18,009 bases of DNA. Origin: CAZHZT01 sp964537285. Lineage in GTDB: Bacteria; Bacteroidota; Bacteroidia; Chitinophagales; Saprospiraceae. The position numbers and the translations under genes are program-made. Numbering within the stretch: position 1 is the first letter of the stretch; every line of letters starts with the position of its first letter. The notes under the pieces were generated by a model. It was not told the origin of the DNA and made no database searches. It was given only the letters and a program-made list of their open reading frames with translations. Shown one piece after another: positions 14,253 through 18,009 of this stretch. The DNA is taken from assembly GCA_964537285.1 (NCBI GenBank), contig CAZHZT010000124.1, forward strand, positions 1 through 18,009, written 5' to 3'.

Positions 14253-14824
14253 TAGACTTACTTCAATGGGATGAGCAAGTATTTTACTGGATCAATAAAG
14301 AAAATTCGAATCCGATCCTTGATGGGATCATGCCCTATTGGCGTAGTAAATACTTTTGGCTGCCGCTTTATGTTTTTATTATCACTTTTGTGCTGATCAA
14401 CTTTGAAAAGAATAAATACTTTTTTTTTGTTGCTCTTATCTTGACAGTAGCTACGGCTGATACGGTAAGTAGTAAAATCATAAAGCCGGCTGTTAATCGT
14501 ATCAGGCCCTGTAATGATCTTGAAGTTCAGGAAAAAATGACTTTAAGGGTGCATTGTGGCGGGGGGAAAAGCTTTCCGTCTTCCCATGCCACCAACCACT
14601 TTGCGGTAGCTTTTTTTCTATCCTTGACCTTAGGAAAGTTCTTTAAATGGATTCGATTGCCTTTGATTTTATGGGCGGGAAGTATTGCCTATGGACAAGT
14701 CTACGTGGGCGTTCATTATCCTATCGATGTATTGGCAGGTACTTTATTAGGTATTCTTCTTGGAACCTTAATTGCGGTGCTCTATTTTTTATTTCCGCCA
14801 CTCATAAAGTATGATAAAAGTTGA
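14249..14824 (+). CDS. PAP2-family membrane phosphatase
   Basis: PAP2 enzymes remove phosphate from lipid phosphates such as undecaprenyl diphosphate, phosphatidic acid or phosphatidylglycerol phosphate at the outer face of the inner membrane. The 191 residues hold about five hydrophobic helices. Motif 1 is KPAVNRIRP (79-87), motif 2 is FPSSHATNH (109-117), and motif 3 is GQVYVGVHYPID (149-160) with His156 and Asp160. The Arg usual six residues before that His is Gln150; I recall the same swap in other Bacteroidota members, so it is probably not a loss of function. The start overlaps the methyltransferase stop and the end overlaps the next gene by 14 bp. The exact lipid substrate is unknown. 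Confidence 0.92.
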   Translation: MIDLLQWDEQVFYWINKENSNPILDGIMPYWRSKYFWLPLYVFIITFVLINFEKNKYFFFVALILTVATADTVSSKIIKPAVNRIRPCNDLEVQEKMTLRVHCGGGKSFPSSHATNHFAVAFFLSLTLGKFFKWIRLPLILWAGSIAYGQVYVGVHYPIDVLAGTLLGILLGTLIAVLYFLFPPLIKYDKS

Positions 14825-15311
14825 AGATCAGGATTTCTTTCTGCTTGAATTGTTAAAGTATCAAAAGCACCTTGAAACCAAAGAGGTAGAAGGGAAAAAA
14901 TATTTATGGGACCCAGTCCGGAAACAATTCAATTTACTCCAAAAAGAGGAGTTAGTGCGTATCCTACTGATTTATTATCTTGTGGAGGAGAAGAATTTCC
15001 CTCTTGGGAGGATGGCGGTGGAGAAACAAATTGACTTTGTAAGCGAGCGAGGTAAAATGTCAAGGCGATTTGATCTACTCGTTTATTGTGCAAAAGGGAA
15101 GCCGTTATTTTTGGTTGAGTGCAAAGCTCCGAGCGTAGGGGTAGATGTAAAAACCTTAGAACAAGTATCCAAATATAACAACCGCGCTGTGCGCTCCAGA
15201 TATATAATGATAACCGATGGAATGAAGGCGATGGTCGGTAAGGTTATTTTTGAAAATGAACAATTAATTTTTTTGAACGAAATACCTCTTTACGAAAAAC
15301 TGGAAGATTAG
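14811..15311 (+). CDS. Stand-alone HsdR_N-type (PD-(D/E)xK) nuclease-fold protein
   Basis: This matches the N-terminal nuclease domain of type I restriction HsdR subunits but is a free 166-residue protein. The leader YLWDPVRKQFNLLQKEELVR (31-50) resembles the family's 'D-x-x-R-K-x-x...P-E-E' segment. The catalytic core is Asp88 in RRFDLLVY and Glu103-x-Lys105 in LFLVECKAPS, then a Gln-bearing helix (TLEQVSKYN). No hsdM, hsdS or helicase part is nearby, and the gene overlaps the PAP2 gene by 14 bp, so classical restriction is unlikely. Similar stand-alone proteins are common in Bacteroidota; their job is unknown to me, with DNA repair or replication housekeeping as possibilities. The stop codon TAG (15309-15311) provides the first base of the following long hairpin. 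Confidence 0.85.
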   Translation: MIKVEDQDFFLLELLKYQKHLETKEVEGKKYLWDPVRKQFNLLQKEELVRILLIYYLVEEKNFPLGRMAVEKQIDFVSERGKMSRRFDLLVYCAKGKPLFLVECKAPSVGVDVKTLEQVSKYNNRAVRSRYIMITDGMKAMVGKVIFENEQLIFLNEIPLYEKLED

Positions 15312-15481
15312 ACTTGTTCTATAGATGCTGGTGAGGTGCATTTCATTTTGTCGCTGCCGGCAAGAGAAGAGATTGTTTTTAGAGAGAGGCACACTGGCGC
15401 GTGCCTCTCTCTAAAGAAAACACTTTCTCAAGAACAGCGACAAAATGAAATACACCTCATCAAGCATCTACAGAACAAGTC
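15311..15481. repeat. 171-bp hairpin between the HsdR_N gene and tdh
   Basis: Left arm 15311-15392 and right arm 15401-15481 pair over roughly 80 nt with an 8-base loop. The outer end GACTTGTTCT pairs with AGAACAAGTC, the middle ATTTCATTTTGTCGCTG is fully matched, and the inner AGAGAGAGGCAC pairs perfectly with GTGCCTCTCTCT. Mismatches cluster in the inner third. It starts at the last base of the upstream stop codon and ends 33 nt before tdh. A transcript through it would form a very stable rod, so it may end transcription or be an RNase III-type processing site. A 60-codon frame inside it is an artefact. Confidence 0.85.
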
Positions 15482-15514
15482 AATTAAAGCAAAAAGTTCA
15501 ACCATAAACATTAT

Positions 15515-16462
15515 ATGAATTCAGAAAGCATCTTAATTACCGGAGCAAATGGTCAGATAGGTACCGTTCTAGCTGATGCCTTGGAAGATACCTATGGTAA
15601 AACCAATGTAATTGCTACCGATATTCGCTCCGTGGATCACCCGGCTCATCGTTTCGAATTACTCGATGTTCTGGATAAAAAACATATGCTGGAGCTGTTG
15701 GGGGATAATAAGGTCACTCAGATTTACCATTTGGCGGCCATCTTATCTGCAAAAGGAGAGTCGGATCCAATTGGAACCTGGCACATAAATATGGATGGTT
15801 TTTTTAACATCCTGGAGTGTGCAAGAGAACTGAAGATCTCTAAAATATTTTTCCCCAGTTCAATCGCTGTTTTCGGTAGCCATACACCACGTACCAATAC
15901 GCCTCAGGAAGCTTTTCTTTTTCCTGAAACCGTTTATGGTATTTCAAAAACAGCTGCCGAATATTGGTGTAATTATTACCATTTGCGTTATGGAATGGAT
16001 ATCCGTTCGGTGCGTTACCCGGGTATAATCGGCTATCAATCCCTACCTGGAGGGGGCACAACTGATTATGCTGTTGACATTTTTCATAAAGCTGTAAAAG
16101 GAGAGGTTTTTGAATGCTTTTTAAAACCAGATACCCGTCTTCCTATGTTATACATGCCAGATGCTATGCGTGCTACTTTGGAGCTTATGCAAGCTCCTCC
16201 GGAAAATATTAAGGTCCGCACATCTTACAATCTCGCAGGCATGAGCTTTACTCCCGCTGAACTTTATGAAGCTATAAAAATACACGTTCCGGATTTTCAA
16301 ATTTCGTATAAGCCGGATTTCCGCCAGAAAATTGCCGAATCCTGGTCAGAATCCATCGATGAAACACCGGCAAGGGAGGATTGGAACTGGAAACAGGAAT
16401 ATGATATACACGCTATGACTAAGGATATGCTAAAAAACTTGAGTACTGAACTAAAAAAGTAA
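15515..16462 (+). CDS. tdh: L-threonine 3-dehydrogenase, SDR (epimerase-like) type
   Basis: This oxidises L-threonine to 2-amino-3-ketobutyrate with NAD. It is the short-chain, epimerase-like form known from Flavobacterium and trypanosomatids, not the zinc-dependent E. coli type. ILITGANGQIGTVL (6-19) is the Rossmann loop, Asp36 ends strand 2 and selects NAD, HLAAILSAKGE (72-82) follows, PSSIAVFG (114-121) carries the catalytic Ser, and Tyr141/Lys145 in ETVYGISKTAAEYW are the catalytic pair. YPGIIGYQSLPGGGTTDYAV (168-187) is typical of this enzyme. The 315 residues are normal. The assignment is strengthened by kbl, the next gene and next step. The last codons (16448-16462) lie inside a perfect palindrome. 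Confidence 0.92.
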   Translation: MNSESILITGANGQIGTVLADALEDTYGKTNVIATDIRSVDHPAHRFELLDVLDKKHMLELLGDNKVTQIYHLAAILSAKGESDPIGTWHINMDGFFNILECARELKISKIFFPSSIAVFGSHTPRTNTPQEAFLFPETVYGISKTAAEYWCNYYHLRYGMDIRSVRYPGIIGYQSLPGGGTTDYAVDIFHKAVKGEVFECFLKPDTRLPMLYMPDAMRATLELMQAPPENIKVRTSYNLAGMSFTPAELYEAIKIHVPDFQISYKPDFRQKIAESWSESIDETPAREDWNWKQEYDIHAMTKDMLKNLSTELKK

Positions 16463-16521
16463 GAAGGTGGTTACGAGGCGCTGGCCAGCGCCTCGTAACC
16501 ACCTTCTTACTTTTTTAGTTC
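16448..16521. terminator. 74-bp perfect palindrome at the end of tdh
   Basis: The 37-nt arms meet at 16484/16485 with no spacer (GCGCTGG / CCAGCGC). The left arm includes the final codons GAA CTA AAA AAG TAA. The right arm ends in a T6 run, so it can act as an intrinsic terminator. The outermost 5 bp of the right arm (AGTTC, 16517-16521) belong to miniature-element copy C, which means the ancestral palindrome was slightly shorter. Confidence 0.88.
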
Positions 16522-16636
16522 TTTGACATAAATTGTGAAAAAATGGAACTTCAAAATGATAAGCCTTTCAGCCACAAGGGCATTCAAGGGGTATCATATT
16601 GAAGTTCCACACAATTTGTCAAAGAACGACTTTTTT
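16509..16636 (+). mobile_element. Miniature inverted-repeat element, copy C, with perfect 8-bp target duplication
   Basis: The element is 16517-16628 (112 bp), starting AGTTCTTTGACA and ending TGTCAAAGAACG, flanked by ACTTTTTT at 16509-16516 and 16629-16636. It entered the T-tract arm of the tdh terminator and ends 52 bp before kbl. Compared with copy B it has about six differences, one a single-base insertion. Its first 29 bases are identical to the remnant at 8605-8633 (reverse complement). Confidence 0.88.
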
Positions 16637-16680
16637 ATTCGAAATTTCCATAATATTATAAAACCTAAGCTTTTCGGAAT

Positions 16681-17868
16681 ATGTACAAAAATATAAAACC
16701 TGCCTTAGAGCACGAATTGCACGATATTCGGGATGCCGGCCTATATAAGGAGGAGCGCATCATCGTTACCCCTCAAGCAGCAGAAATTAAAACTACTGAT
16801 GGTAAAGAAGTACTGAACTTCTGTGCCAATAATTATCTGGGGCTTTCGTCACATCCGGATGTTATTGATGCAGCCAAGGACGCTATAGATACCCACGGCT
16901 TCGGAATGTCTTCTGTTCGTTTTATCTGTGGAACCCAGGATATTCATAAGGAATTGGAAGAAAAGACTTCCAAGTTTCTCGGAATGGAAGACACTATTCT
17001 CTACGCCGCTGCCTTTGATGCTAACGGAGGACTTTTCGAGCCCCTGCTTACCAAAGAAGATGCCATTATTTCCGATGCTTTGAATCATGCTTCTATAATC
17101 GATGGTATCCGCCTTTGTAAAGCAGCTCGTTATCGTTACAACACCAACGATATGAATGACCTGGAGGAGAAATTGAAAGAAGCGCAGGGCGCTCGCCGAC
17201 GCATGATCGCCACTGACGGAGTATTCTCTATGGATGGGACCATTGCACAATTAGATAAGATTTGTGACCTGGCCGAGAAGTACGATGCTATGGTAATGGT
17301 CGATGATTGCCACTCTACAGGCTTTATTGGAAAAACAGGCCGCGGTACACACGAGCATAACGATGTGATGGGCAGGGTAGACATCATCACCGGCACCTAT
17401 GGCAAGGCCCTTGGCGGCGCATCCGGAGGTTTCACAGCATCTCGCAAAGAGATCGTGGACATTCTTCGCCAGCGTTCTCGTCCTTACTTGTTTTCCAATA
17501 CGCTTGCTCCCTCCATTGTAGGGGCTTCCATCAAAGTGTTGGACATGCTAAGCGAGACTACTGAGCGCAGAGATAAACTGGAGGAGAATGCCAAGTACTT
17601 TAGAGCAAAAATGACCGAAGCGGGCTTTGATATCATTCCTGGTGTGCATCCTATTGTTCCGGTAATGCTATATGACGCCCCTCTTAGCCAGAAATTCGCG
17701 AATAGATTACTCGAAGAAGGTATTTATGTGATTGGTTTCTTTTATCCGGTAGTACCCAAAGGCAAGGCGCGCATCCGCGTGCAATTGTCGGCAGGCCATG
17801 AAAGAGAGCATCTGGATAAAGCCATTGCTGCTTTTACGAAAGTAGGTAAGGAGTTAGGAGTTATTTAA
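16681..17868 (+). CDS. kbl: Glycine C-acetyltransferase (2-amino-3-ketobutyrate CoA ligase)
   Basis: Kbl splits 2-amino-3-ketobutyrate with CoA into glycine and acetyl-CoA, following Tdh. It is a PLP alpha-oxoamine synthase of 395 residues, the usual size. Visible are NFCANNYLGLSSHP (46-59), GFGMSSVRFICGTQDIHKELE (73-93), the PLP-stacking His136 in DALNHASIIDG, MVDDCHSTGFIGKTGRG (206-222) with Asp208 and His211, and the PLP lysine in TGTYGKALGGASGG (Lys242). Start ATG 16681 opens with the family-typical YKNIKPALEHEL. Between tdh and kbl lie the palindrome and copy C, so the pair may no longer be cleanly co-transcribed. A hairpin follows 14 bp after the stop. Confidence 0.95.
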   Translation: MYKNIKPALEHELHDIRDAGLYKEERIIVTPQAAEIKTTDGKEVLNFCANNYLGLSSHPDVIDAAKDAIDTHGFGMSSVRFICGTQDIHKELEEKTSKFLGMEDTILYAAAFDANGGLFEPLLTKEDAIISDALNHASIIDGIRLCKAARYRYNTNDMNDLEEKLKEAQGARRRMIATDGVFSMDGTIAQLDKICDLAEKYDAMVMVDDCHSTGFIGKTGRGTHEHNDVMGRVDIITGTYGKALGGASGGFTASRKEIVDILRQRSRPYLFSNTLAPSIVGASIKVLDMLSETTERRDKLEENAKYFRAKMTEAGFDIIPGVHPIVPVMLYDAPLSQKFANRLLEEGIYVIGFFYPVVPKGKARIRVQLSAGHEREHLDKAIAAFTKVGKELGVI

Positions 17869-17882
17869 AGTGAGGTGAATAA

Positions 17883-17918
17883 ACATGAGTCATCCCGAAA
17901 ACTCGGGATGACTCATGT
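17883..17918. terminator. 16-bp-stem hairpin after kbl (same family as 4373-4412)
   Basis: The arms 17883-17898 and 17903-17918 pair perfectly, ACATGAGTCATCCCGA with TCGGGATGACTCATGT, around AAAC. The stem equals that of the hairpin at 4373-4412 while the loop differs. Its place just after kbl suggests a terminator, though no T run follows. Confidence 0.65.
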
Positions 17919-17961
17919 CTTGAAATAATTCTTAGCAAATTTTTGTTAATCAGAGTTTTAT

Positions 17962-17999
17962 CTACTTTTTTCTTGATAAAAAAGTAGCAAAAAATCAAG
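17962..17999. repeat. Overlapping hairpin pair of a kind common in Bacteroidota
   Basis: CTACTTTTTT (17962-17971) pairs with AAAAAAGTAG (17978-17987). The loop word CTTGAT (17972-17977) can instead pair with ATCAAG (17994-17999), so the two folds exclude each other. I recall similar sequences scattered through Bacteroidota genomes, but could not check. The window ends 10 bp later. Confidence 0.5.
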
Positions 18000-18009
18000 G
18001 CTGTATTCA

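Noticed and set aside
14811..15311. Type I restriction-modification locus
   Set aside because: Only the HsdR N-terminal-like domain is present; hsdM, hsdS and the helicase part are absent and the neighbours are unrelated.
15336..15518. 60-codon open frame before tdh
   Set aside because: It lies almost wholly inside the 171-bp inverted repeat and is explained by that structure.
3929..16628. The repeated 111-bp units as a CRISPR array
   Set aside because: The copies are kilobases apart, in both orientations, with terminal inverted repeats and target duplications, so they are mobile elements.

Overview
The window looks like a chromosomal segment of a Bacteroidota bacterium. The protein styles (TPR-CHAT protein, Ig/PKD-like surface protein, SDR-type threonine dehydrogenase, stand-alone HsdR_N protein), the low-GC A-rich leaders and several exact TAnnTTTG -7 boxes fit that phylum, perhaps the Saprospiria. 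The lower rank is inference from protein style only. Most genes are housekeeping; the unusual content lies between them.

Layout. 1-3861 (+): two adjacent envelope-type genes, an Ig/PKD-like protein with a C-terminal membrane anchor and a secreted TPR-CHAT (caspase-like) protein. Each is split by a one-base frameshift. 3862-4448: gene-free, full of repeats. 4449-5502 (-): rdgB and a small unknown gene, divergent from ilvE (5638-6720, +). 6800-12881 (-): Kv-beta-type aldo/keto reductase, dapB, a NifS/IscS cysteine desulfurase, a larger desulfurase-like class V enzyme, and glmM. 12882-13523: gene-free divergent region. 13524-15311 (+): overlapping operon of a SAM methyltransferase, a PAP2 phosphatase and an HsdR_N-type nuclease-fold protein. 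15515-17868 (+): tdh and kbl, which together turn L-threonine into glycine and acetyl-CoA.

The intergenic DNA is dominated by dyad symmetry at three scales. (1) A 111-112 bp miniature inverted-repeat element occurs in three nearly identical full copies (3929-4039, 13300-13410, 16517-16628), each flanked by an 8-bp direct repeat (two perfect, one 7/8), plus three shorter remnants. No transposase is present. Two of the three full copies, and one remnant that still has its 8-bp repeat, sit inside an arm of an older stem-loop. (2) Long stem-loops lie at gene ends, some perfect (79 bp at 6724-6802; 74 bp at 16448-16521) and taking in stop codons or the last codons of genes. (3) Longer imperfect inverted repeats of about 170-190 bp lie 30-33 nt upstream of start codons (glmM, the methyltransferase, tdh). 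In the glmM/methyltransferase region two outward-facing TATCTTTG boxes are each followed by such a structure, giving a mirrored promoter / long hairpin / short spacer / start layout.

The best candidates for something undescribed are the miniature element with its apparent taste for terminator-like hairpins, and the long hairpin leaders. All alignments were made by eye; no search or folding program was run.
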